This document shows positions 10,061-21,873 of a stretch of 64,000 bases of DNA, one piece after another (position 1 is the first letter of the stretch; each line of letters starts with the position of its first letter). The notes beneath the pieces are model-generated. The model was not told the origin of the DNA. It was given only the letters and a program-made list of their open reading frames with translations, and did no database searches. The position numbers and the translations under genes were made by a program. Source of the DNA: Pleodorina starrii (taxonomy: Eukaryota; Chlorophyta; Chlorophyceae; Chlamydomonadales; Volvocaceae); NCBI GenBank assembly GCA_030267565.1, contig BRXU01000006.1:670001-734000 (forward strand), given 5' to 3'.

Positions 10061-13000
10061 ATGGCCGCATCGTCAACTGTTCGCCCTTTCACGGGAATGT
10101 GGCAGCTGAACGGCAGCGCATTGCTTCGTCCTGCTCGATGCACGCGCGTTGTGCTGCAGCCTATGGCTGCAAGGAAGGGCTTCGGCGACCAGAAGGTATT
10201 TTGTCCCCGGACCCTTTTGCGCTCTGTCCACTTCGTCGGCTTCGCGCTTTAATCGGATACGCGCTAGTATTGCACCTCTGTCATGACAAGTTTGCGCACA
10301 CCGGATCAGTGCTTCGGCCCCAGCACCCCCAACCCCAACCGCAGCCTAGCGACCGCGCCTAGCGGCCGCCCCTGCCATCGCTCGCCTAGCGATCGCGCCG
10401 TCCCTCCCACAACCGGTCTCTATGGCGATTTCCTCCCTGACGCAGAAGGAGCAGGCCAAGCGCCCGGAGGCGCCCACGCAGCAAGGTGGGTGAGCCCCCT
10501 CCGTTGTTGAGCTGTTGTGCCCGATCTCTATTTGGGTCAGGGGTGCCCCACATCGCTCGTGGCCAGCCGAGAGCTCCAGGCAGGTGCCGAGTCTCTATGT
10601 GACACGTTCATGTGACACGTTCGGCGCGGGGTCGTTAAGGCGGTAGCAGCACCCTGGGCAGAAGCGATGGGCTGCAGCGGCGGCAGTGACGGTGGGCAGC
10701 AGCAGCGGCGGCAGCGGCAACGGGCGGTGATGGGTGCGGCAGCGGCAGCAACGCCCCAGCCAGAGACCCCAGGCGCCTGCGGACGATGTTGCGCGGCGCG
10801 GGGAGGAGCAGATGGCTGCGGAGGGCAAGCAGCTAGCAGTAAAGCAACCAGCGGTGGGGCAAGAAAGCCCTGGCTAGGGAGCCGCGGGTCAAAGGCCCCG
10901 CTAACTCACAAGGCCAACCTTATCTTTCCAGGGCCGGCCCTTCTGAAGGATTATGGGCAGCACGGGGCCGGCCAGGAGCACCACATCACAGGGAGGGAGC
11001 TTAGATGGCAGTCCAGTCCAGGCCGGTGGCAGTCCAGTCCAGGCCGGCGAGGTCATGGCGGCCGGGGTGCGGCGCGCGGAGGGGGGTGCCAGGGACACGG
11101 GCAGAATGACACGAGGGAGCCCTAAAGACTAAGCGCAGCGAAGTAAACGAGGGGGCGTCGGCACGTTGGAAGGGCGGCCCACCGCCCGATGTGGGCCGGG
11201 GCCGGGGGTGCGTTGTCCGATGGCGCGATGACTGTAGATCCCGGCCCACCCGCTCTTGGTAGCAGCCCAGGGACGGACTTGCAGTCGCTGAGAGGGCGGG
11301 CTGCGGAGCCCTTAGGCAGGTGGTCTAAGGCTCGTGACTCGGACGGGGGGGGGGAATCGAACGGAGTCCAGATTGCCAGTACCAGCGATAGCAACGTATC
11401 GACGGTAGCGGCCGCGCTGGTGCCCGCGGCAGCGGCGGCGGGAGAGGCGGACGTTGCGGCAAGGAACAGCTTTGGAGGCCGTTGGCGCCGGTCTCAGGGC
11501 GCTTAGCTTGTCCGCCGGGACTCGAAGGGCGGCACCTGATGCCGCTGCCGGGCGAAGGACGGTTCGGGAGCCCAGGGCCTGCCAGGGGTTGTCCCAACCC
11601 TCCCCGGCTGCAATGGGCTATCCCCCTACCTTATTCCTTACCCCCTTATCACTTGGAGGCGGCGTCTCGTCATCAGGGCGGCGTCTCGTCATCAGGGCGA
11701 CGTGGCATGACAATGGTCGCGCTGATTCCGCTCCCACCCCCCCCCGGGGTGCATTACATATATGGAGCCGATCATGGCCTACCCACCCACACCGCTGCTG
11801 CTGCTGCTGCAGCACGCTCCCTGTATCTACCGTCTGTCTGTCTGTCCGTTCGTCTGTTTGCCTATCCGTCTACATATTCGTCCATCTGTTTGCCTCTGGA
11901 GTTGTCCGTTCCGTGAGCTCCCTTCCTCTTCGCACATGAGATGATGTCCCCCCTCCGGAGCATATCACTCCCTGACCCCTCCGGAGCATATCACTCCCTG
12001 ACCCCTCCGGAGCATATCACTCCCTGACCCCTCCGGAGCATATCACTCCCTGACCCCTCCGGAGCATATCACTCCCTGACCCCTCCGTGGCGACCCGCGA
12101 CGACCCGCCGCCCTCCGCCGCCCCGCAGGATCACCCGCCGCGTACGACTCACAGCCTCAGCCCGCCTCCATGGGTGCCCGCAGCCGCGTCGTGAGGGAGA
12201 CGCCCCAGGTGGGTGGCCGGGCGTGGGTTGATGGGCGGGTGGGTCCGGTCTGTGGATGGGTTGATACGTTGGTTGTTTTTGTGGGCACGTGGGTAGGTTG
12301 TTGCGTGGGCTGCCCGCCGGCTAGGTGGGTGGCATGCCGCCTAATCACTATCATTACCTTGGCTGCTTAGCCTTCCTAGGAAAGCCGCTTGGCCGCTTGG
12401 CCGGCCGCCCCGCCGGCACTGGGAGCTGGGCCCTTGTGCAGAGCGTCGACGCGGTGCAGGCACGCGAGACGCGGCGCCAGTCTGGCGGCAACGCGGCGCG
12501 CGGCAGGCGGGGAAAACGCATCGGGCTGCGGCTCTCTCGCAGTGCCGCGCCGCGGGCGATGGGGTGTGGGCTGGCGGCGCTCTGCCCGGGCGCCGTCGGG
12601 TTCGTCGCCGCTGCGACGGGGCCCGGCAACCACGAATCCGGGGGCGGGACGGGAGCGGCGGTGACGCAGTGCAGAAAACGTCGGGGCCGCTCCCGGGGAG
12701 GGCGGGCGGCCCCCTGCGTTGCGCCATCTCATCCCTGTCATCATGCGTGGGTCTCCATACGGTACGTTCCATACGGTAAGCTCTCACCCCCGGTCCCTGT
12801 CCCCGGCGCTCCCGCTCTGCTCACTGCAGGTGGTTGTGGACCGCATGTTCCGCCGCATCCTCATCTGCACCGGCCTGCCCGTATTCACCGGAATGGCGCT
12901 CTTCCCGCTCTTCTACTGGCTGAGGGTGGGTGTGGCGGTAGCGCGATGACAGCTTCCGTACGCACGTACACGTCGTACGGCCGAAGCGGACAGCCCCCGT

Positions 13001-14505
13001 GTCGCGTGAAAGCGTGGGACCGGTCGGGCGTCCACTGTTTGGCGGAGCCGCGTGTGTTCGTAGGCGCTCGGTGCGTCGGCATGAACAGACGTGCGCCATG
13101 TTCATGGGCCCATCCATCGGCTGGATAGCGGCGGAATCCATCGGCTTGCCCTCTCTCTCTCTCTCTTTCTCTCTCTTCGAGAGAGCGTCTCTCTCTTTCT
13201 CTCTATGGTTGCTTCTTGGAGTGCGCCTGGTTGCTTTCTTATCGTTGCGATTCAATTGCAATTCAATAAGCTTGCCGGCACGTTTCGTGTCCGCTGCGGT
13301 GCACGGCCAGCTGGCTCGCTGGCTCTCGACCCTTCCAAGGGCCCGGAACCCACTGTAACAAGCACAGTGACAGCAGCCTGCCGGCTCCCGGGCGCGTGAG
13401 TGTCAGGTGTGTCAGGAGTCAGGAGTCGAGCACCATCCCACCCCACATCACTCCCTGATTCCACCCCACCTATCCAAGGCTGAGGAACCCCACAATGGGG
13501 AACCCAGGCCATGTGTGCGAGGTTCACGCTTTTCTAAATGTTCCCTGCTCCCTGCCTCGCACTCGCCTTTTGCCTGGCTCTGCTTTACCTCGGCCTGGCC
13601 TGGTCTGGCCTCGGTGCGGCTGTCGTGGTGTCGCACCGACCCATGGGTCATCAGGTGGTCCAAGATATCGAGTACCCGCTGTGGATCGTGTATGTGGCGC
13701 AGGTGCGTGCTTGCGTGCGGATGTGCGTAGGCGTTTGTTGTCAAGGTTGTTACAGTCCCTCACGTCTGCGCACACGTATTTCAGTTGGGATTCGTTATTG
13801 GTTCCGGAGCCGGACCGCACGCACCGCCTTGGCCTGCTCTTTACCAACTCTCCCTCTCCCCCGCCCTCGCCCCCCCCCCCTTTCCCCTCGTCCCTCCTCT
13901 GCGGTATCTTCTCTTTTCTACCCCCCGGAAAGGTCCTGACCTTTGGCGGCGGCCTTCTGGGTATCACGTACGGTGCCCTGTCCTCCTCGTGGGACCCCAG
14001 TCGGGAGGGCAGCGCGCTGGGCTGGACGGAGCTGCAGGTAGCTGGGGGAGGGGTAAAAAGAAAATAGATACCGCAGCGGAGACGGAGACGGGGAGGGGGG
14101 GCGGGTCTGGGCGGCCGGGGTCTGGGGTAACATGGGGGCGGTGGAGGCCTGCGGGGCGGCAGGCCTGCAGGCTGGGGTTTGGGGTACGAAAAAAGATACC
14201 TCAACGAACCGAGGCTGGCTGGGGTACGGGGGGGCCCTGCCCGAGGGCAATAAGGGAAGCAAAGGGCCCCAGGTAGGCGCGAGCGGCACAGCGAGGGCGC
14301 GATACCAGTGTTAGCAGCGGCACCAGCGCTACTGGAGTTGAGGTCGGGGGGCGGCGAGTGTCCACAAACGTGGACCCGTCCGTGGCCTGCCTGCCGTGTC
14401 CCACAGACGTTGATACCCTGCCGTACGACTTGTGTTTTTCCGTACCTCGGCACGCAGGCCAACCTGGCTATCCTGCTCAACCGCAACAAGCAGCAACAGG
14501 AGTGA
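10061..14505 (+). CDS. PAM68: PAM68-like protein (DUF3464), photosystem II assembly factor of the thylakoid membrane
   Basis: Seven phase-consistent exons (183 aa): 10061-10195, 10446-10485, 12129-12208, 12830-12925, 13655-13702, 13933-14037, 14458-14505. The N-terminus MAASSTVRPF... is a typical chloroplast transit peptide, rich in Ser, Arg and Ala with no acidic residue. The mature part has the family signature: RMFRRILICTGLPVFTGM followed by a first membrane segment (ALFPLFYW), then VVQDIEYPLWIVYVAQ, and a second membrane segment with TFGGGLLGITYGALSSSWDP ending in the conserved REGSALGW block and a short NLAILLNRNK tail. Known role of the family: an intrinsic thylakoid protein needed for early photosystem II assembly and, in cyanobacteria and plants, for CP47/D1 handling. 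Start choice: this ATG gives the transit peptide and joins in phase to exon 2. TGTAA signals at 15076 and 15095 fit the 3' end. Confidence 0.9.
11951..12086. repeat. 26-bp minisatellite in PAM68 intron 2
   Basis: Five near-identical tandem copies of a unit containing CCGGAGCATATCACTCCCTG, starting at 11955, 11981, 12007, 12033 and 12059, with a partial sixth. It ends about 40 bp before the 3' splice site at 12129. There are no unique spacers, so it is not a CRISPR-like array. Confidence 0.9.
13150..13206. repeat. CT-rich microsatellite in PAM68 intron 4
   Basis: Runs of CTCTCT interrupted by TTT, and by CTCTCTTCGAGAGAG, which can fold into a small hairpin. No coding role seen. Confidence 0.7.
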
Positions 14506-15075
14506 GCGAACGAGTGAGCGAGGCAGGCCGGCAGGCAGGCAGGCGCCAAGGAACAGCGGCGAGCATCGGATGGGGGTGCTGTACCGGGTCCGTGTCGGTT
14601 GTCGGGATTTAATTGTAACTTGATTTTTGGGGGAGAGTGAGCGGGCAGATTACGTGGGTTGGAGACATGAGGCGGCAGCTGTGAGCAGGCGGCCGGGAGC
14701 GTACCAGAGGGGGCCTCGCAGCGGATTGGCTGCATTGTTTTATTTGCAACAGCTTGGTGGGGCTGTGCGCGCCGGCTTGCTGGTCTTTTGCAGAGTGTGC
14801 GCTGCGACTACTGTCACCGGCATCGCAAGGCCCCCAGTGAGAGCGCGTGTGCGGCTGTGGTGTGCGCTTGCGCGTGTGTGTGTGGTGTGTTGGCTGTTGG
14901 GGGAGGGGAGGGGTTGCGGATTGGGCTTGGAGGGGAGACTCGCGCCTGTCGCGTCGGGGGTGGGGGCGCTGTTTTGATGTTTTGATGTGCGAGAGAGACA
15001 TGAGCGAGGGAGAACCTGTGCCAGCTGATCCGTGCTACCCAGGGGGCCGTCGGGAATCCTCTTTGAGCGCAGGCG

Positions 15076-15099
15076 TGTAAGGCATGGGCGCACTTGTAA
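15076..15099 (+). terminator. Tandem TGTAA polyadenylation signals of PAM68
   Basis: TGTAA at 15076-15080 and again at 15095-15099, 570-590 bp after the PAM68 stop. TGTAA is the known poly(A) word of volvocine nuclear genes. Two copies 19 bp apart allow alternative cleavage. Confidence 0.65.
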
Positions 15100-15668
15100 G
15101 GCAGCGCAGTCACTCTGACCAATTGTACAAGTTCAGTACATGACTTCAATACAATACACTACTCGGTCGTTAACGACGCCAGCTGACACGTGTGAAAGCG
15201 TGCCGTGTGACTCGTTCCGCATTACGGGGGAATAATTTGGGGCTCGTGTATTTTCCAATAGGCCTGACAGCCGGAGGTGGAGAGCCAGAGTTGCGAAGAC
15301 CGGGGACGGGAGCGAAGCCTACGTGCATACTCCTAAGCAGCGCACCGTCGGGAGAAAACCGCGGGGAGGGGGCACAGGGGGGTCAATGCGGGATTTGGGC
15401 TGCTGTCGTTCTTTCTGCGAATTGGATAAGGAGTGAATGAAGTCACAGCAGTAGTCAGTAGCTCAATGCTGAACCAGCGAGTCTACCATCAGTACGACAC
15501 CTCGTCTCTCCAGCACTTACCCTTGTTCCGCCCGCCGTAGCAAACTTTCTTTTCTTTTTTAGAGTAGCTGTGAAGCGCGTCGCATAAAGAGCGAAGCCAA
15601 TTTCTTTCTACACAGCGCAGATAGGAGCGCTGATTGACCTTGTGGCACCTGTGATCAGGCCTGCAGCG
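15100..15668. promoter_or_regulatory. Intergenic region, presumed promoter of the PsbP-domain gene
   Basis: About 570 bp between the PAM68 poly(A) sites and the next start codon. AT-richer than its surroundings around 15100-15180 and 15430-15600. No convincing ORF or structured element seen. Confidence 0.4.
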
Positions 15669-18600
15669 ATGCTGCAAAACACGAGTAGGCAAACGCCTGC
15701 TGCTAGGAATGGGACCTTTGGCGTAGGCTCGGCACCGCGGGTAACTCGTTTCCGCCCCATCGTTCGCGGCCACTCAAGCCATGGTCAGTGATCGCTTGAG
15801 CTGTCAGGACCAGAAAAAACATGCATGTTAACTTAAAACATATGTACTTACGGATTTAGAATCGCGCGAAGTTCGGGCGTGCAAGCAACCAAATTAGTGT
15901 TCCGCCCTTCGGCGCATAACAGGGCAGCACTCTGCTGAGGTGTCGGAGGAGCAGCTCGTAAGCCGTCGTCAGGCCCTGGCGTCAAAGCTGCTCCTCGTTG
16001 CGGGCGCGCTTATGCCCGCTGGCCCGGCCATGGCCGACGTGCAGGCTCCGACCGGCCAGGTAATGATTACCCCCTTTTAACCCTGGGCTGACCACTGGGA
16101 GAACTGCAGTGCGGCAGTCGTCTTTTGATTGCCACTCAAGTATGGCAAGCGACACTTGGCTCCCCCGGGTTTGTTAGCCTTAAAGTTCGAGGGCTGAGAG
16201 GGGCCTTGTGAGCCCTAACCGGGAATCCCCTCTGGGGATTCCAGGTGGCTTCCGCCTTGGGCGTGGGCTTACATCCCCAATTCTCGTTGACGCACCCTGC
16301 ATCGCACGCCACCTGCCCCACCCTCTGCGCCGTTCGCAAGCCCCGCCCTCCTCCCCTTGATCCTCCCCCCCCCCAGATGAAGTCCCTGAGTGACCCCATC
16401 TTGGCCTACAAGTTCGACTACCCCGTCACCACCACCGCAGGTGGGAGGGGCCAGCAGCGGCAGCAGCAATAGAGCACACCGGCCGGGAAAACACATCTGC
16501 CTGCGGTTTCGGAGCCGGAGGCTCCGGGTTCATGGGCTGGCGTTGGTGGGGTATGGGCGCTTCATTCGAGTCCAAACCAGATCCCTGGGCACAGCTAATG
16601 CTGCAGCGCCCTGGCGGCGGCCCCTTTCCCCACCACCCACCATCATCTCCGCTGCCCAGATGTCTAAAGCTCGACTCAGACCCTGAGGACGCTGCTGGCT
16701 TGCCGCTTGCTCAACGCTTCCCGGCTTCCCGCACAAGCCGTCTTCCATCCCCCATCACCTCCACTCTGGCTTTCCTAATCTACCCCTTTCGTTCTATCCT
16801 TCAGATCGCCCTCCGCTCCCTTGCACTCTCCCTCCCCAGGCAAGCCACTGGCCATGATTCTGTCCCGGACCCCCGAGAAGTACAGCAGTGCGGCGCCCCT
16901 CACTGCGGACGCCCGCCAGCGCATTGTCAGCGAGGTGGGGTGGTTTGGGTTCGCGGTATGGGTTTGGGTTTGGGGGTATGGGCGTATGGGTCTGGGTTTG
17001 GGGGTATGGGCGTATGGGTTTGGGGGTAGGGGCGTATGGGTTTGGGTTTGGCCGGTATGGGGGTTGGGCGTATGGGTTTGGACTTGTAGGTGGGTCGGTG
17101 GACGGTGTCCTAGCATGTGGATTGTGGGTAGCATATATACATATATATTGATAGCATGGGCATTGTGGGTTCGCGTTGTTGGAGGGCTTGGGCGAGAAGG
17201 GCAAGCTGGGCGGCAGGGCAGCGGCTGGGAGAGTCGAACGTGATCTTGGGGGGCAGGGCTGGGGAGGGAGACGCGCATATGAAGAATTTGGCCCGAGATC
17301 AGCGAGGGAAGGTCAAGTGTCAAGCGCTGGGGAGGGATGCATACGCGCTAGTCCATATGAGCTAGTCCAATACAGTATGATCTGAAGTTAATCGATGAGT
17401 GCCTAGGGCTATATAGGGTAAGAGCGGGATGGGGCCCGCCCGGAATCAAGCCTAGGGGGGCGATGCACGAAGCCATCCCTCCCCGGCGTGCCAGTGCCGC
17501 CCGCTTGCGCTCCCTGCGCCTGCCTTCACCCATACCATGTCCACAACCTGCCTGGCCCCCGCCCTGCAGCGCCCACCAATCGACCCCCCACCCGTTGCGA
17601 ACTCATGCGCACGCCCTCCGCTCAACTCCCTCCCGGGCTCCGGCCTATACGTGGATACCTCCCCCCCTTCACCACACACATCCCCAGGTGTTTGACTTCC
17701 GGAACTTCGTGACCGCCTCCATGAACGTGGGACCCGCCTCGGGGGCTCTCAAGGTGCGTGTGTGCGTGTATGTGTAGATGTGCACGTGTTGAGTGCCGAT
17801 CCGTCGCAGGCGCTCGCACATCGCCGTGTCCCCGCTGCCGTGCCCCTTCAAAGTGCAGCCCAGCAACATGTCAGGGCCCCTGTAGTTTTGTCAGCCGCTC
17901 CCTGTACGACACGTATGTACATGTACGGCACACGCAGGGCCGCAGCCCCGCGGAGTGGAAGCCCCGGGAGGTGGCGCTCACCGTGCTGGTGGACAGGTGC
18001 GTGTGTTTTGTGTGTGTGTTTGAGGGGAGATGGGGCTCACCTTGGCACTGGGGTGCAAGAGGTCCGCGTAATGAGGGAATACGGCCGTGTAGGGTAGCGT
18101 GTGGGCTTCGGTTTGGTTTGGTGAGAACTGGCTTGGCTTGTTCTGATCTGGTTTGGGGCGGTTTGGTGGGCTCTCAACCAGGCAGGCCCTGTGTAATGTG
18201 GTTTTGCTTCGCCCGCGCCGCTCCTTGGCGTGGCCGGATTTGGGAGGGCACGGGCCCGAGACATGCGCTAGCGTAAGGGCAGCTCGGCGCGGGCGCTTCA
18301 ATTGGGGCGATTCAGCGTTCGGCGGAAAGACCTGCGAGTGCACTTGCGTGGTTGTCCAGGCTGTTAGTGGGAGGAGGGCGTCGTTGCACCCGTGCCCACA
18401 TAGCTGGGTGTCTGATTGAAGCAAACGCGGCCGTAGAACTGGTTCTGTGAGGGAGGGAGTAGCGCTTCCGGAGAGGGTTGACCTCTTCGGGGGAAGAATC
18501 GTTCCCGAAGCTCTCCCATTGCGGGTTAGCTTGTGCGGCTTGGCAGCACGCGCCTTGTCCGTTGCGCCAGAAGGCGCGCACGCGCGCCTTCATGTACGCA

Positions 18601-20034
18601 TGCATGCATGCGCACGCGCCGCACCGTGTCACTGCGGTGCAGTTGATGCAGCGCGCCTGGGCCCCACTGGCCCTTTCGCCGTGTCGCGCTTTCTCGTATC
18701 TCGCGCCGTGGCGGCACGTGCGCACACGCGCCCTCTTCCTCGACTTCCTTGCACTGGGGCCAGATTCCGGCGCTGACTCGCATCCGGCGCTGACTCGCAT
18801 CCGGCGCTGACGCGCATCCCTCGCGCACCCGCCTTCCGCTTGTTGCCCCTCAGGTCCACCGCCCGTACGACGGCGGGTCAGCGAGTGGCGCTCAATGACC
18901 TTCAGGAGACCCACCTGGAGACGCGCGACGGGCTGCAGTACTGGGTGTACGAGCACATCAGCCAGGTGGGTACTGCAGGCGGGCGGGCCAACCGGAACGG
19001 GCCATGGGGGCGGGTTTTGCGATGTCACCGCGGGTTACGTAGTGTGCAAAGCTCGTCGTGGCTCTTTCCATTCTCACCTGTTCTCGCTATGCCCAACTGG
19101 GCTGCGCATTCGGGCTGGCTTTTCTTACCCCCCCGACACCGCATGACCTTGCCTTTTCGGCATCAGTTGAACCTCTAGTGCAGCTTAGGGTCTGCAGTCC
19201 TAGGACGTGGACTCCCATATTCTAACCGACATCTCAAATTGTGCGTAGTTTAAAATTCAAGATGAGATGGACGTCTAGAAGGACGTTGTTCTCACGCCTC
19301 TTCACGCCTCCCTCCTCCCTTCCAACCTCCTCCTCCAGGGCTCCCCCACCATCACCACTCGCACCCGGGAGTCGTTCCGCCACTCTCTGGCGGTCACCTC
19401 GTGGAGGCCCGCAATGGACGGCACGCCCTACCTGTACACACTCAACCTCAGGTGGGGGCGGTGGGTGGGAGTGAGGGGCTACGACCATGTACTGAGGGGT
19501 TAGGGGGGCGCAGGGGACTGGTGTGTGCCCGTGGGCCCGTTAACCCGGGGGAAGGAGAGTTACGTCCAGTTTGGTATCGCTCTCGAAAGTGAAACGGGGG
19601 TTTTCGTTTCGCATGGAGGCTCTCTCAACCATGCGCGTTCGGCTTCAGGTGGGAAGGAGGGGAAAGCGAATGGAAAGGAGGGAAAGGGGAGGAGGGATGA
19701 CACTTACGCGTACACTTACACATGCGTTGCACGCCCTGTCAGCTTGCCAGTTCGGATTGGTCCGGTCTCCATCCGCATTAAAGCCGTCCTTCGTTCACCC
19801 ACTCCACCCCATGACCCCCGCTCCCTCCACATCTGACCCACCCTCCCAACCCAAACCAAGACCCCCACCCAACAGCCATACCCCCACCCCACCTATACCC
19901 CCTTCCTCAGCTGCCCCGAGGACCTGTGGCCCGAACTTGAGCCGCTGTTCCGCCGCTCCGTGGAGAGTTTCGCCATGCTGCCAACTACCCGCGACTACAT
20001 TCCGCCCGACAAGGACCCGTGGCTGTTCTTCTGA
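15669..20034 (+). CDS. PsbP-domain protein (PPD family), thylakoid lumen, Tat-type signal
   Basis: Nine exons join in phase (278 aa): 15669-15740, 15928-16059, 16377-16440, 16840-16934, 17688-17753, 17938-17996, 18854-18965, 19339-19451, 19911-20034. The presequence is bipartite: a Ser/Thr/Arg-rich chloroplast transit part (MLQNTSRQTPAARNG), then a lumen signal with twin arginine (SRRQAL), a hydrophobic stretch and AMA before the mature Asp. PsbP-fold features include the opening YKFDYPVTT, PEKYSSAAPL, FVTASMNVGP, the strand LQYWVYEHIS and the end FRRSVESFAML. Members of this family bind or assist photosystem II or related thylakoid complexes. Which PPD clade this is I cannot decide; the final YIPPDKDPWLFF is distinctive. 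The first exon is the least certain: its start gives a good transit peptide and phase, but no transcript supports it here. The twin Arg suggests export by the Tat route. Confidence 0.85.
16955..17085. repeat. G-rich tandem repeat in PsbP-gene intron 4
   Basis: Degenerate units built from GTATGGG, TTTGGG and TTTGGGGG on the + strand, about six passes. Several runs of three to five G could form a G-quadruplex in DNA or in the pre-mRNA. Confidence 0.75.
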
Positions 20035-20867
20035 GCGCGCAAACTCAGCGCGCGAAGGGGAGAGCAGGCCGGGGGCGGAGGCAGCAGCTGTAGCTGGCAG
20101 GAGCTGACGGGCAGCTGAGGCTGCCGACGGGCAGAGGAGCACAGCTTGGTGGCAGCCGGCGGCGGCAGCACGGCGCCTGTAGCACCGGCCGCTGAGGGGC
20201 CGCAGTGGACCGGACCACAAATAGAGTCGTCAAAGGCGGTTTTGAGATGAGGCGGGCAGCGGGCAGCGGCGCGGTCTCTTGCCTGGATGCAGGGACTGAC
20301 CCATGGGTCGGAGAAGGAGCCTTCGAAAATGGGGGAGGGGCCTGGCCCGGGGCAGTAGCGCTGCAGCGGAGAGCGGGCCCTGGAATTGGAAGAAGAACGG
20401 CGGCATGAGCCGCATTGCGCATCGGGCAACGGGCTTCGGAGCGTGCGTTTTGTGCGCGCGTGTAGTTGTGCTGCGTGTGCGGGGTCGTGGACGTAGCTTA
20501 AGAGGTGGAAGCAGGGGTAAGGAACGTGGCAGGCTTCGGCAGGCTCTTGTGGCTTTTCCTCGACGTCAAGGAGCACCCCGGGGCGCTCTGCGGGTTTTTT
20601 GAATGCCTGGATATGGCGTGTTATTAAGAACACGCCATGCCACTCCTCTGTGATCGCGCACCGTCCGCTTTCCTTCGTGAGAAACGGGCTTCGCGGAGTT
20701 TTGATACTGAGTGGCGCCCCTGCGCCGGCAGGCTGTGGCGGACGGCGAGGACGGCGCAGTGCCGCAGAGGCAGCGACAAAGTCAGCTTCTGACACCGGTA
20801 TGCGCCAGTCATGATGTGGCCGGACTGTGCGAGGCGCGAGCCACCGCGACCCGACCCACATTACGGT
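20035..20867. other. 3' UTR of the PsbP-domain gene and intergenic DNA
   Basis: No supported ORF. Contains one copy of the GACCC-NN-GGGTC palindrome (20298-20309) and a perfect 10-bp-stem hairpin (20613-20638). No TGTAA word was found close to the stop codon. Confidence 0.45.
20613..20638. other. Perfect hairpin: 10-bp stem, 6-nt loop
   Basis: ATGGCGTGTT at 20613-20622 is exactly complementary to AACACGCCAT at 20629-20638, with loop ATTAAG. It has no U run on either side, so it does not look like a bacterial terminator, and the stem is not the histone 3' stem-loop sequence. Possibly a 3' UTR structure of the PsbP-domain transcript. Confidence 0.6.
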
Positions 20868-21578
20868 ATGGCGGGCTGCCTCACCCTCTCGAGAGGCATT
20901 TTGGTTCTTCGCGTTGCACCAACGCGTCAGGCCTGCTGGGTTCCGATGTAAGGCACTGCACGGCGACACTTGGCCATTGTCGTGTGTGGCTTCCTCAGAC
21001 GGTACGTGGCAGATCTGGAAGACGGCGAGGGACGGCGCGTGCTGATCACGGTATCAGCTCCGTCCAATGTGTCGTACATTGCTGTAGGACCTGCAGCCAT
21101 CCCTGAAATGCTATTACAATATCGTGCCACAAGTTTACTGGACGAAGACACTGCGGTTGCGCTTACCACTTAAGAACGGTCCGGTATCGACAAGGATATA
21201 ACTACAGGATTTCACCGACAAACAGGGCACAGGCCGGACAACTTGGACCCGACAACTTGGACATCTCAACCATTTAGACTGACCAATCTTCAACCTCCCA
21301 GTCCCATCGTCCTCCTTTGCCGCGTTTCGAGCGACCCTCCGGGTCGGCAGTTCAAGGACCAACCCGCCTGCGTTCGCGGTACCGTTTTCGGTGAGCCGCC
21401 TTAATCGCTGTTTGAGGCTTCGAAGAGACTGAGTTGCTACTTCCGATGGCGAGCTTGTGCACGTGACGAGCTATATGCCGCAGCTGACCCCGAGACGTTT
21501 CGTGGCCAAACTGACGGAGCTCCCTCTGACGTTGGATGGCATTCCGGAAGGCCACTCACTTGTCTTAAACGTGTAAAT
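20868..21578 (+). pseudogene. Unrecognised coding-like fragments, possible short or decayed gene
   Basis: Two fragments read like protein on the + strand. The first starts at an ATG (20868, MAGCLTLSRGILVLRVAPT) and joins through a possible 51-nt intron (GT at 20948, AG at 20998) to a frame with RYVADLEDGEGRRVLITVS, ending at TAA 21171-21173. The second has a frame with RLTNLQPPSPIVLLCRVSS before a GT at about 21390, then, about 43 nt on, DGELVHVTSYMPQLTPRRF, ending at the TAA 21576-21578, which lies within a TGTAA. Introns this short are unusual for this group, so frameshifting deletions in a dead gene explain the data equally well. I recognise no family; the composition suggests beta-strands. 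This could also be chance. Confidence 0.25.
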
Positions 21579-21873
21579 CGCTTTGCTGGTAGCTCAACTT
21601 GCGGCTATGCCGACGGTTGTGGACTTTTCGGCCCAAGCCCCAAACAAAGGGCCTGTTTTCGGACCCTGAACCGGTCGCAACTTCCGTTCCTCTCTGATGA
21701 CCGCCGTTACCTGATAGCAAGATGCGGGTTATAGCCTCTCTCGCTCCATTGAGACATACCTTGTTCGGACGCCATCGCGAATACAGGGAGGAGATCAAGG
21801 GAGGACCACCTTCCGGCAGCGCGCGTCGTCGCCCGCGACCGCGTCGCAAGAAAGCACTTTTACCTCCGGAGTA

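Noticed and set aside
9856..10143. Minus-strand frame of 95 codons upstream of the hydrolase
   Set aside because: Overlaps the PAM68 transit-peptide exon on the other strand and has no splice partner; the hydrolase start is well placed at 9648.
10283..10510. + frame starting at 10283 as PAM68 exon
   Set aside because: The frame does not join to later exons. The transit-peptide exon 10061-10195 and the small exon 10446-10485 join in phase and keep the family sequence.
11951..12086. CRISPR-like array
   Set aside because: The 26-bp units are directly adjacent with no unique spacers, in an intron of a eukaryotic gene.
13524..14735. Long - strand frame (403 codons)
   Set aside because: Antisense to PAM68 exons and introns; low-complexity Pro/Arg only.
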